NCBI RefSeq assembly: GCF_021134715.1
Contig: NC_060019.1
Coordinates: 8,804,001 to 8,868,000 of the forward strand
From: Daphnia pulex
Taxonomy: Eukaryota > Arthropoda > Branchiopoda > Diplostraca > Daphniidae
Length of the DNA stretch: 64,000 bases
Direction: 5' to 3'
This document shows, piece by piece, positions 13,001-24,307 of the stretch. A program made the translations under genes and the position numbers. Each line of letters starts with the position of its first letter. Positions within the stretch are counted from its first letter, which is position 1. The notes under the pieces were generated by a model. That model had not been told where the DNA came from, ran no database searches, and saw nothing but the letters and a program-made list of their open reading frames with translations.

Positions 13001-14501
13001 CGAGCAGGAGAGGAACTCGGCTGGGCTAGCACCCTAGTCGATCGTCTAGGGGTTCGAGAGCTAGGGGGGTGGTGACTGGTTGGTAGTCTAGAGTAGGTGG
13101 TACCTTGTCTCGGACGGTGGGATCGATTTCCTGCAGAGGTTTGCCGTACAAGTTGAGCGGGACGGGCTCGAAGGCGGCCGGCAGCGGGGCTCCGTCTTCG
13201 ATCGGTCCCGTCTTGCTATTCCCGTTGCTGCTGCCCCCTCGCTCTCCGGCGACCTGACGCTGGACGTGGTGCTGCTGCTGGCCAGCCGCCGCCGCCGTCG
13301 GTATCGAACTGCTGCCACGCGATTCCACGCTCTGCTGGCGAGACTGTCGCAATCCGCCTGCTGCTCCGACTACTGTTGAAGCTGTTGTTGTTGTTGTTGT
13401 CGTTGGTACACTGACACTGCCACCACCACCGCCACTGCCACCACCACTTCCGCCGCCAACGATGGACACGACGACTCGTTGGTTGGGTCGGCTGCCCGGC
13501 TGCGGTTCGACACTTTGAGCACCTCCACTTGCACTGGCCGCACTAGCCGTTGCACCTGATCCAACACTCGCTCCACCACAGACGCCCCGGCCGGCCGAAG
13601 GTGAAGGCGACCTCGTACGCAATCCGCACGAGGCCGGCTTCAAATGGTGGTGGCCACTGGGACCACTTGCGGGACCACTTGCGGGACCGCCGTTGGGCTC
13701 CTCGAAACTGCAAGTTCGTCGTCCAGCAACGCGAAGAGGAACTGCTGCTGCTGCTGTTGGTGCGGGAGCAGCAGCGACGACGGGGGGCACCGTCAGAGAC
13801 GAAGTGGACGACGACGACGACAGCGGCGGTTGTTGCGGCGATGAAAAAGATGCCGGGCACGTGCAGCTGCACGGCAGGGCGCCCTTGCCGCCGTCGGAAG
13901 CCGCCGGATGGTGTGGCGATCCGGCGATGGACGACGACGACAAAAGATCCTCGACCGATTGGCAGTGATGTTTCTTCTGTTTGACCAGCGGACCTCGGCG
14001 GGAACTGGCCCCGCTACTCTGACGGCTCGTCTTGGCCGTTTTCCTGTTGGTCGTCGTCGCGGTCGCCTCCGATTCGCTAGTCGTCGTCGTCGTTCCTTCC
14101 GGCGGCAGAGATGACATGTGCTGCGGAGGAGGAGAGGCGGCCGGAGACAAGGGCGACCTCATGGAAATGGCCAATAAATCTGCCCAGTCGGGCGGCAACT
14201 GCTCGGCCAGCGTTTGCGATGGATTGGCGGCGTGGAGCGGAGGCGGAGGCGGAGGACGACGACGCGGTTTGACAAAAGGCGAAGGAGCCGGTGGCGATCT
14301 CGTCTTGACCGTCAAGTGCGGCTTCTGCTCCTCGGGTGACCGCGCCCAGAACGGGTTGTTCAAAATGACAACAATCGATGGATCGTCTTCCTCCTCTTCC
14401 GCTTCCGCCTTCTCCTGTCGTCTCCTGGATCGACACAGTCGCTCTTCCTCCTCCTCTTCCGGACAGCATTTGGGTTTCTTTGGGCCTTTGGCCACTTCCA
14501 T
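1..14501 (-). CDS. NaCP60E: DSC1/NaV2-type voltage-gated cation channel, 5' part (partial gene)
   Basis: Three coding exons join in frame on the minus strand: 14501..13104, 4844..4636 and 1272..1052. Together they give a cytosolic N-terminus followed by S1, S2, S3 and S4 of domain I of a four-domain voltage-gated sodium-channel-family alpha subunit. The S4 reads LRTFRVLRALKTVSIIPG, with arginines and a lysine at every third position, as in a voltage sensor. Wording such as FRKNYIHRFSA before S1 and SGYATLAVEIGNLAG in S3 fits my recollection of insect DSC1/NaCP60E better than para (NaV1). Family knowledge: DSC1/BSC1 channels act in neurons and conduct mainly calcium. The S5, pore and domains II-IV, including the selectivity filter, lie beyond the window start, so that property cannot be checked here. 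The window therefore holds only the first ~610 codons, over 13.4 kb. Confidence 0.9.
1052..1272 (-). CDS. NaCP60E: NaV2-type channel exon 3: domain I S2-S4
   Basis: This 221-nt exon has acceptor ATAG|G (exon begins 1272) and donor CCAG|GTATAG (exon ends 1052). It starts with the last base of the GAG codon split from exon 2 and ends one base into the next codon. The translation gives S2 (YVFLGIYSCEMVIKAVAKG), the S2-S3 loop (LVLDRLTYLRSPW), S3 (NWLDFVVILSGYATLAVEIG) and S4 (NLAGLRTFRVLRALKTVS). The acidic residue in S2 and the aspartate in S3 that form the gating-charge transfer centre in this family are present. The following S4-S5 linker and S5 exon is not in the window. Confidence 0.95.
1273..4635 (-). 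other. NaV2 intron 2, 3.4 kb
   Basis: This is the intron between the S1 and S2-S4 exons. It carries short GT/CA, CT and poly-purine simple repeats and no frame with recognisable protein similarity on either strand. Its length contrasts with the 60-200 bp introns of the 28-41 kb cluster. Confidence 0.7.
4636..4844 (-). CDS. NaCP60E: NaV2-type channel exon 2: pre-S1 region and domain I S1
   Basis: This 209-nt exon has acceptor GACACAG|ACG (4844) and donor GCCGA|GTAAGTC (4636). It reads TFVVVSNRFRKNYIHRFSA, then SRSCFLFSPWNPLRRIAIYL, then STHPYFDYVVMTTILLNCIF and LAMTEPVEQAE. The pattern 'RFSA...P-x-NP-x-RR-x-AIY' followed by a hydrophobic S1 is the standard entry to domain I in the NaV/NaV2 family. 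It joins upstream exon 1 in phase 0 after ...TVRDK, and exon 3 in phase 2. Confidence 0.93.
4845..13103 (-). other. NaV2 intron 1, 8.3 kb
   Basis: This is the first coding intron, flanked by AAG|GTACCA and CACAG|ACG. It is dense in CAG/CTG trinucleotides, poly-purine tracts and G runs (for example near 8480, 8676 and 10350). I found no recognisable exon on either strand. Long first introns of channel genes often hold enhancers, but nothing in the sequence proves this here. Confidence 0.7.
13104..14501 (-). CDS. NaCP60E: NaV2-type channel exon 1: long disordered N-terminus
   Basis: The exon ends at donor AAG|GTACCA (13104) and its last residues, KPLQEIDPTVRDK, line up with the 'PLxDIDP' motif just before domain I in sodium channels, so the 3' end is firm. 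I start at the ATG at 14501..14499 (MEVAKGPKKPK), which has a purine at -3 and G at +4. The frame stays open upstream to a TGA near 14573 without another ATG. From this ATG the exon is exactly 466 codons and phase 0. The protein is low complexity: Glu/Arg runs near the start, proline runs, Ser/Thr/Ala-rich blocks, Gly-Ser runs and a Thr run near the C-terminal third. It could instead begin at an unseen upstream exon or at an internal acceptor. The open antisense frame over the same bases is a codon-composition shadow. Confidence 0.65.
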
Positions 14502-17208
14502 TTCTTCTTCTTCTTCTTCTTCGTTTGGCCAGGGCCGACCAGATGTCCAGGGAGTCACAAACAAGACGCGTCACGCGTTTCAACAAATAATTTATCGCCG
14601 CTCGGATGATTCATTCCAGTTCTTTGGGGTGCACTAGACGGCCAATCCCCCGCTCCATGACACACACGACTTGTCTCCACAGCGTGATGCTCCCACTCCG
14701 CCCGTCATCCACCGCCTTTCCGGAAGAGCCTGGGGCCGCTGCTGCAGACTCGAGTGGTTTGTGTCATCCCTATGTCACGAAATACAAGAATAGAGCGTCA
14801 CGCTGCTGGGCAACAATCGAAAATTTCATTCACCGTCAACACCCCACACACACCACACACAACACAACACACACACACGCCCAACACTTTAGCGCCGGTT
14901 ATCCGTTCGAGTTGCGGGCGGAGGGCGACAATGTCTCAAACATTTTCGGCCAGAGCCAATTCAACTGGTTGTGATGTGTGTCCGTCGCCTTCCGCTGGCC
15001 AAAACGAAACGTCAGAAAAACAATCAAGGGGGTCCATCGCTGTCTGTTTCTCATCCAGCAACGGGATCGGCCCTCACTTTCGGCGATCCTTTTTCTCGAT
15101 TGCGGATGCAAAAGCGGAAGAAGAGACGACACGACGACTGCGGGACACACAAAATTCCGCAACACATCACAGGGTTCCAGCAAAGTGGATCGGACATCCC
15201 TTTTCCCTTCAGATATTTTTTCCACATCCAGCGGAAGAGACCGGCAAAAGGAAACGGGAGGAAGGAGAAGAGAAAACTTGGTCCAATGGTCGTCGTCGTC
15301 GTCGTCGTTTCGCCGGCCACACTTTCTGACGCAACTTTTTCTTCTTTTTTGGCTTTTTTCAAAATAAAACGACGACGAGGAGGGGACACTTTGACGCATC
15401 GATTAAACAACAAGGCGGCGGCGACGTCGACGACTTCCGTCGTGGCTGTTGATGGGAGCCGTTTGAAAACTCGGTCGACATCATGTCCTGCTGCTCTCTT
15501 TTTCTCTCAGCTAAACTTTGGGTCGTGCCATGTCGACAGACGAGAAAATGAACTAACCGAAAAATGTTTTGAAAAAACAACAAAACAAAAAAACGGACCC
15601 GCCGCCGAAGGACGACGGAATTATTTTCGCGGGGGTGGAAGCGGTTGCCGGTTGGGCGCTGTGATAAATAAATTGACCACCACCGCCGTCGTCGTCGTCG
15701 TCGTCATCAACACAGACGACGAAACCCCCAAAAACGACGTTACTCCCGTTGTGATGTCGAGCCAGGCACTGCGGACTATGCGGCAGAGCAACTCAATGGG
15801 AACGACAAGAACCGGCGGGTGGACGGGAGGGAAAAAAAGGGAGGGCCCCTGGCAGCGCAGCAGCAGCAGCAGCTCCAGCAGCTCCAGCACGAACGAAAGA
15901 GAGAAAAAGAAAAAAAGAGGTGGGCTGATGGAAGAAAAAACGAGTGGTACGTTCACTACTACTCTCTCTCTCTCTTGTACGTGTGTGTGTGTGTGTAGGG
16001 AAACTCGAGAGAGGCCCAAGCAACACACAAAACACTGTTGAACTATATATACGTGCACACACAAGAGTTGTGTGTTACTGCGGAGGAGGGTGCGCGCGCG
16101 CACGTTACTTTCATTTGACCAATTTTCGGGGTCACTTTTTTTGTGTTTCATTTTTCTACTTTGGGATTATTTGTGCGTGAAATTATTGAATGGAATTCAT
16201 TGGCGGGCTGGGCATGGGTCAATAATTGAAAAGAGAAACTCTGGGTGGTCAATCTAAGGCCAGAAATCAGCCGACCAATATGATAAGCTAAAGTGTGTGT
16301 GGCTATATAAGTCGTCAAAGTCTCATCACATCTGAGGATCAGCCCAGCAGCAGCAGCATCCGCATCCGCAGTTGATATATTTATAGAAAGAGATGCACGG
16401 CTTATATGTACAATGGCAAGAGTGCGGCAGCCGGATCCACGTTCGGGAATCAATCCGACAGACAATCAAAAAGAAGAAAAAGGAAAGAAAGAGAGAGAGA
16501 ATGGGAGAGCAATATAAATATGTAATCAGATCCCCCCTGGTCGCTGCTGTTGCTGACTCGGAAAAAATTGAGACTTACACACACTCTGGAGCCAGTCAGT
16601 TTCTTTCCTTTATTATTACTTAATAGTTATACCTCTTTCTTTTTGCTTGGAGAAGATCGGCAACCCATTAAAACTTGCGAACCAGAAGGAAGAAGACGAA
16701 GAAGAAGACGAAGAAAAAGGGCAACATCTTTGGCTCTATTCTCTCACGCATGAATGAGCTCGTCGAGCGGATGAACCTTTTCATCCAGACTCGGGAGACA
16801 CTCGAAAGAGTTTCGTTTATTGGCAAGACAATCTCCTCCGACTTGACGATGTGCTCCATTATTATAATTATTCTACCAGCAGCAGCAGCAGCAGCAGTCT
16901 GACAAGGATGGCAGCAAAGCAGCCAACACACAATATGACTGCAATTCCACACTCGTTTCGACTCTCACCTTTGGCACGGACCGGGTGGGTGGGGGGAGTT
17001 ATTCCGGCGTGCGTCTTCTTCCCATCGTACCAACGCCCACAGGAAGGATGGAAGAAACGTCTCGGTTATTCCCATAGACACACATGGCTGCTGTGTAGAT
17101 AGTAGATAGATAGTTGCGATAAAACTTGTGTACACTTCTGCTGCTGGTGGTCTGGTGAAGACCAACTTCTTTAGAGACTAGGCGTGAATAATGTCACAAA
17201 CTTTGGGG

Positions 17209-17230
17209 CCGGTAGATATATATCTACCGG
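17209..17230. repeat. Perfect 22-bp palindrome
   Basis: The sequence CCGGTAGATAT is followed immediately by its exact reverse complement ATATCTACCGG, with no spacer. It lies in the gene-poor interval between NaV2 exon 1 and gish. Confidence 0.9.
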
Positions 17231-17497
17231 CGTGCCTTTTACCTCTCTCCAGGGTCAAACGATCAATAAAACACTTTGATTAACACCCTATATACATTTA
17301 TATGGCGCTGGGCGCAACTTGGCGCCAAGGTTAAAGTAATAACAATTTGAGCTCGTGAATTCAAAATCGAGAGAGTAAATGAAATGAAAAGAAGAGAAGC
17401 GGCCGCTTGAGGACATTCAAAAATTCGCGAAAGGAATTTTTAAAAAAAGAAAAAGGACGACCTGTCGTCAAAAAGTCAAAATTCAAAGTTGATGTAT

Positions 17498-17522
17498 GGC
17501 GGCGGCGGCGGCGGCGGCGGCC
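17498..17522. repeat. (GGC)n microsatellite
   Basis: Eight GGC units, seen directly. The open frames across it code only for poly-Ala, poly-Arg or poly-Gly and are not treated as genes. Confidence 0.9.
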
Positions 17523-20500
17523 TGCAACTCCCAAGTTGAGAGCAGCATGTGCATTTATAATGCCAAGTTGGCCTTTTGCAGCTCTTCACCCAAGTTTTAT
17601 TCACTTGTTGGAAGGGCATCTATAAACTTGCAACCTAACCCACCTATTTATCTCTCTCTCTCTCCCCTCATATTTATGTACACACATCCACTGGAAGAGT
17701 GGGGGGAGGGATCGTTCTCAAGTGATCGATTAGAGATCAAACACCTTTATCTCCTTGGATCCCCTCTTCTTCTCTTTCATTCTTATTTTTTTAAATTCCA
17801 TCGATTTCGGCACGCAAGAGCAAAAGGGCCATCGATCCTAGTCGATCAAGTCAAGTCATCTCGAAAACTAACCTTTTGAAAATTCGCGGGGGAAAAAAAA
17901 GAAGTTTGGCTCCTAGCGCCGGCGAATAATTGCATGGATTTCGTGTCAAAAAAAGGGGAAAAAAATGGAAGGATGGACTACTCAAGATTGCCACTGCAGC
18001 TCGCCAGATATAAAAAAAGGCGGCCCGACAGTCGAGTAGGCACCACCAGCCAATGTAAGAAGGAGGCTCATACACACAGACTATTAGGAGCTGCTGGATG
18101 GTGCAGAATAGAGTGGCCCAGCCACCGAAAAAGAAAAGAAAAAAAAAAGAAATGGCTAAGGGATTTCTCTGAATATAAATGCGCCATCCACTTCTTGTGC
18201 AGTTGCCACTGTAAAGAAGATCCTTTAAATGCGGCTTTTCACTCTGATGACTCTTTTGCTTTTAGGCGCTGGTGGCCCAACGGCGAAATAAAGAATGGAA
18301 ACCAAAAAAAAAAAGGCAGCCCAGCATCATCAACACAGACAGTCGGACAGCAAAGCAGTCAAGAGGATCGTCTTGGATTTGTGTGTGTGTGTGCAGGAGC
18401 TGCCATAGGAGCCGGCCCGCAACGGAGGCAAAGGCGCAGGGCGGGGAGAGTTAACGGCGATGAGGATTAAGACTCTGCTGCTGCTGCTGCTGCTACCGTT
18501 TGGCTGTGCGCGTATTCTAAGCCGGGCGTGCATCTCCCAGCCGGCCAAATGACTGGCCCACCCCATCATTGCCAAGGCACTTGATTAGATATATCTAACG
18601 TGTGTACAACTACTCTCTACGAAGGATGCAGACAGGGGGCCTTTAACCGGCTCCTATCCTCGTCTATATGAACCTTTATCCTGAGACACCGCCATCAGGC
18701 TTACTATTACACAAAGTAGCCTATTGCTGCTCCTGCTCCTGCTGCTCCTGCACCGCCGTAGGCAACGCTATACATACACGACGTCTCTACACGCAGTCAA
18801 ACGTCAATAATGCACACGACTCGGCTCATATAGAATAAAGAGCGAAGAGAGACGGTGGGCAAATAAAGACAAACACACACAACACACAAACAGTCTATGC
18901 AAATAATCCACACAGAGTCGCACAGAGGGCCCATCACCATAATTCGCCCGTCACTCGGAATCAACAACAACAACAACAGGACAGAAAAAAAGAGAGAGAG
19001 AGACGCAAAAGACGTTGTCAATCCAGGCCGGAATCGCTGCGACGAGAAGAAGAAGGGAAATGCGATAGACTGGCGCAGCATCACCATCCGTCATTTTCAT
19101 GGACTGCCAAGAGAGAGAGAGAGACGACAAAAGAAGAAGAAGAAAAAGAAGAGCGACCTCAGCATTATTCAAATATTCAAATATGATATGTTGTATATCT
19201 AAATATTCACGAAAAACAAGCTCACCCCTTTTACTTATTCCCACCGACAAAAAAGGAGAGCGCAAAAGGCAAAAGAAATAGCCCGACAGTAGCAGCTAGA
19301 ACATAGTTCTCCATAGTTTATACAGGCAGAGAGGGATGTGTATAGAGCTGGCCGATCGATGGCAGACTAGAAGAGACTTTGCCCGTCGGTTGGCAAAAAA
19401 ATAAAATAAAAAATAAAAAAACAATTTTCAAAGAAAAAGAGAAATTCCTAGCTTTTCTTACAGTGTGTATCTCCACTGCTGTCGTTGATATTCTGCGGCC
19501 ATTCATCTCGCCCCAAATCCCATCCGCCCTAACGTTAGTCGACTGGCGCAAATGTATCACTGGGCCGGTCACAATTTTCTTTCTTTCCCGCCCAGGGAGG
19601 AAATAAAGTATCGAGTTAGCGGTCGAGGGACCGGTTCGCTGTTCAACTGATGGCCAACCAAACAACCGGCCAAAGTCCAATCAAGTTGACTGGGTCAACT
19701 AGAGAGCACTCGGGCTGTCCTACCTGTCCTATCTGCTAGTATACGTTGATATATATATAATAGTATGGATCGCTTGGCTCCTGTCGTTGGGTGTCGTTGG
19801 CTCTGTAGGGATCGAGTGGACGGCCAGCAAACACGAAGACAGCAGCAGCAGCAGTTCAGGTCGCCCGGTTGATGCGCTAGAGTTGTGCATTATACCCTCC
19901 CCACAGGATAGGAACCTGGGGTGCTCCTGGGCGGACTGTGCTGGCCGCTGCATATCAAGAAAACCAAGTAGCGCACAGCAGATATAGTAGTAGGTTCCAT
20001 ACCTTGCCAACTGTCTCTTTGTAATATGGCTCCTACTTGCTCCTCCTAGTCCATCGCTGCTCAGCACACACGGACGGATCCGGCCTCCCCCCCCCTGAGC
20101 GGGCGAGTGTACAGAATGCGACAGAAAAAAAACACGCACCGACGACCAGGAGCCACAGACAAGTAGCAGAAACAGAAGAGTAGATTATAATTACGCCACG
20201 AGTTAAACAAAACGAATAAAGGAAAAAGGAACGAACAGCAAGCCGAACTCGAGCGGGCAGCTGCTGGGCCCATTGGGCCGACGTGACGCATCGCATCATC
20301 AAAAGATATCACAACAACAACTGGACGAAACAAAAAAGAAAAACAAACGAGAGAAAAAGTGGATTCGTACAGACGTGGCGTGATGAGATTATTAAGCAAA
20401 CAGATGGAATTCCTTGTGCATTTGATTAATAATAATCAGAAAATAATGAACGACGTGACTCAAGAACGGGGAATAAAGAAACAACGGGACAAATCAACGC

Positions 20501-23500
20501 CAAGGCGACCCGTCTCTACCCCAAACGTCATTTTCCATTTCGTTCCTTTTCTCTCGCTCCTTTTGCAATCCCGAAATTCCGCGTGTCGAATCGATCAGGT
20601 CATGCGCATCAGTCGCGATTCCCGACCATATGAGTAGCTGTGAGCTACTTTATCGAGCACCACTCATGGATGCTCTCAAATATTAAGAGCCCACAGCCAG
20701 CATGTGTGTCTCCTGTCCATGTTGCCAATGCCACCAACTCTCCAGCAAGGTTCTCTCTAACAAATCAGAAATCAATCGACAGCGACAGCCAGGAGCTGGC
20801 CGATTTTCGGTGAATATTTCACCGTTTCATTTGGGGGACTGACCTGAAAATGCCCCAATCCCACAAGTTTGAACCCGGAATGAAACCCCGCCAAACATAA
20901 ATTTGAATTTGGGCGAGCAGCAGCAGCTTGTTACAATCGATTCGCCGTCCCTTTGAATATTCCGCGGGCCGTGTGCGCGGATGATAAGTATGTACACACC
21001 ACTCGGTGCAGCATGATGACTTGAGCGTCTTAACTGTCGAGCGACTTTGAACTTTGAATTGCGGCGAGTTTCCACTCGTCGTCACGGTCCAGCGGTTGAC
21101 GTGTGCGCTGCTTGTAGATTGAGATTTCGACGTTGGGGATATATCAGTTGGAATTCCATTCGGGTTGGACGGCCCCGTGAATTCGATGAAATCAAACAAA
21201 CGCCGACCTCTCGGCAGCAGCAAGGAGTTGCTAGTTGCCGTCGACGGCTGGGCAAACAGAAGCCGGGCGAAAGGGGAGTCGCCGTGAAAAGAAACGAGGC
21301 CGATTAAGAGAGTCGGTCGGTCGGTTGCAAGTGTATCGCATTGTCGGAAAACGAAACACAAAACCTCGTTAGCTTCCCGTTTTATCGACCACTGCTGCCG
21401 CACCCGTCGTGTGTGATGGCGTAAACCACTGCGTCCCGTCTCGTTTATTTTCCCCGGCACACCGTTAGAGAAGGCCCGCCCCAAACCTCCGCAATGTTGT
21501 CGTTTCCTTCCATCGATCCTGACTCGTGTTGTTCCCATTGTTTCATCATCAACAACAACTTCCTCACGACATTAGAAATAATTTCCAGACGTTTCAAATT
21601 CAATTTCCTGATCGCGGCGGATGAGTCGATGGAAGAAAACCCCCAAAAATAAATAAATAAAACAGAAAATGTCGGTCACCTCCTACACACGCAGACGTTC
21701 GGCCATTGCGTTATTGACCGGCCATTTTTTTCTTGTCCAGTCGGATAGAAAAACTGGCCAGTCATCATAACTATTCATGTAATACGAGCCCAGCAGAAAT
21801 GTGGAGGGGGAAAAAAATGAACATAAAATGAAGATGTTCTTTAGTTTAATGAATTGTAGCCTTATAGGAGATGATAAGGAGCGCTGGCCGGCCGTCTATC
21901 ACGCTGCAACGAACGCAAACATTGAAAAGTGGGCAAACGGCGAGCTGCCGCCTCCTGCGGATATAAACTCTCCAGCTATCCCGTGTAATTCTACACTGCG
22001 CCGTATTATATCCGACCACCACCACAAGTGGAGTGGCAGACCAAGTTTCACGTGCCCCAACACTCGGAGTTGGCCATATTTCTCCCAGGAGAAATGGGCA
22101 AAAAGATGAAACGGCTACAACCGATGTGTAGGTGAACTCTGAACGATAAAACAAATGACTGGCGATTCGCTAGTAGTGGGTATAAGAACAATAAAAAGTC
22201 GTCAATATCTGAGACAAGTTTTCCACCAACCCCCCGAAAAAAAGTTTAGTGCCACGTGGTCCAGCACGTGACGCCCTAGCACACAGCTAAGCACAATAAA
22301 AACGAAATGAAATAACAAGCCACGATGACACACGAAAAAAGCCGAAAAATTGCGAGTGCATCCTTCATTCAAAATCACATCCAATCTCCATGAATAACAT
22401 AAGGGCTATTGGGAACGTGTAGACTACATAATGGTAATGAAAAAGACCGTTCTAATACTTGTATAAGCTTCTTCCCAAATTGAAAAAGAAAAATAAGTCA
22501 GAAACTCCATTCATCATCCATCGTGGCAGGCCCTGCCCTGCACCGTTCGGGAAATGAATATTAAATAGCTGCACGAGGTTTCTTCTTTCTTTCTCGTGTT
22601 TCATTAACGTAACATTCATCCAAAGTCTTTAAGGTCTTTGCACACACACACAACATGGCCGACTGCTGGTCGCTAGCCTACCTTCTTCTTTGCACATGTG
22701 CTGGTCGGGTTTATGGAATACAATCAAGTTAACACTAACCTTGATGAACGATGGCTGCTGACTCGTTTTCTTGTTTCACCTTCCAGTCGCTGCAGCCTCC
22801 AACCGTTTCCATCCATTTCCAACGAACACGACAAACAGACGAGGAGCTGCTGGTGGGCCATGGCTGTTGTTTCATTTGCAGCTGCTCTCTCACAGCGTCT
22901 CGCAGACGCGACACCCAATTAGTCACTGACAAATTCGCGCTTTGGTCACTGGCACAATAATTGCAAAAGGCCCAACACACACACTGCACGGACGAAAGAA
23001 TTTCCTTTCATTAATGTAGAGAACAATGGGTCTCTCCCGCCACTAATGGCTGCCAACTGGCGACGATGCCACAAAAGTTAAATGTCATTAATTCAGAAGT
23101 GGGCCCCCTGCAGCAATTCTTTTTGTTTTTCGCTTCAACAGAGATAATAAATTATATTATTCTGATCTTTTATTATCCGATTTGTATTATTATTAATTAT
23201 GGGGTTGGGGGTGTATTTACTGAGTTGTTGGCGAGTCATTGTAAAAAATACAAACCGAAAAAAGTAAACACGTTATACAAGAGCAAAGTGGTTGGTGGTG
23301 GTGGTGAGAATGATGGGGGGGAGGGAGACAAGGGCGGGATGAGGCGATTATTTCAATTTAAAAAAATGGTGATGGAAAAAAAAAGACAAGAAAAGAAAAA
23401 CAATATTTTTTTTTTCACGAAAGACATTTGACAAACTGCGCTGAAGAAAGAAGAAAAAAAAGATGAGCGACCTAAAGAAATTGTTTTTTCTTAAGAACAA

Positions 23501-24284
23501 AAAAATAAAAAGGGGTGTGAATTATATAATGAGAATTGATGAGAAATTGCCAAAAAGGAAGATATGCGAGAACTCATTTACTTTTTTTTTTTTTTTTTCG
23601 TGTTAAGTTTTTTTGTTTTTCTCGAATCGAATCCATCGATAATGATAACATGTCGGTTCGATGGCGGACAGACAGACAGAGGTAATAATATTTAATTAAT
23701 CAATAAAAAAATCGAAACAAGAGACGAACGACTCGCACATTTTCACACACAATTTCATCTTCTTTTCCCCCCTGTTTATATCATGGATGACTGTTGCATC
23801 AATTCCATACATAATCAAAGGGGTGGAGGAACGAGACACAAGAGGAGGGTAGGTGGTAGAGAACAAACACGTGATCCATGTTTTTAGTTTCGTCTTTTCC
23901 TTTCTATTCCAGCGTGAGCCAGGAACAAAAAAAATCACCCCTCCCCGAAATCAACAACATCCGGTTCTGTCACATTTGTGGAATTTCAATGAAAATCGAA
24001 ACAAGAGGAGAAAACTAAAAGGAAATCAATTAATCCTACCCCCGTCCCTCAGCAAACTCGTCTGTGTGTGTGTGTGTTTCCCCTTTTCATCTATCAAAGA
24101 AAATCATTCTTACTCGAAAGCCCAAAATTAGGAAAAATCAAACAAATTTTCAAATGGGGGGGGGAATTGAATTGCCACAAAAATAATTCAGTTAAACAAA
24201 CAAACAAAACCTTCGATCGGAGAGACTAATGCACAAAAGCAGCAGCAGTAGTAATAGTAGTAATACATGTGTGTGTAGATCCTA

Positions 24285-24307
24285 TGTGTGTGTGTGTGTG
24301 TGTGTGT
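24285..24307. repeat. (TG)n microsatellite
   Basis: About eleven uninterrupted TG dinucleotides, seen directly. Confidence 0.9.

Noticed and set aside
1..14501. Assignment of the channel to para (NaV1)
   Set aside because: The pre-S1 wording FRKNYIHRFSA and the S3-S4 wording fit DSC1/NaCP60E better. This rests on remembered family sequences; a tree would decide it.
14032..14637. 201-codon plus-strand ORF antisense to NaV2 exon 1
   Set aside because: It mirrors the Ser/Pro/Arg-rich codons of the sense exon (poly-Ser, poly-Arg) and has no domain; a compositional shadow.
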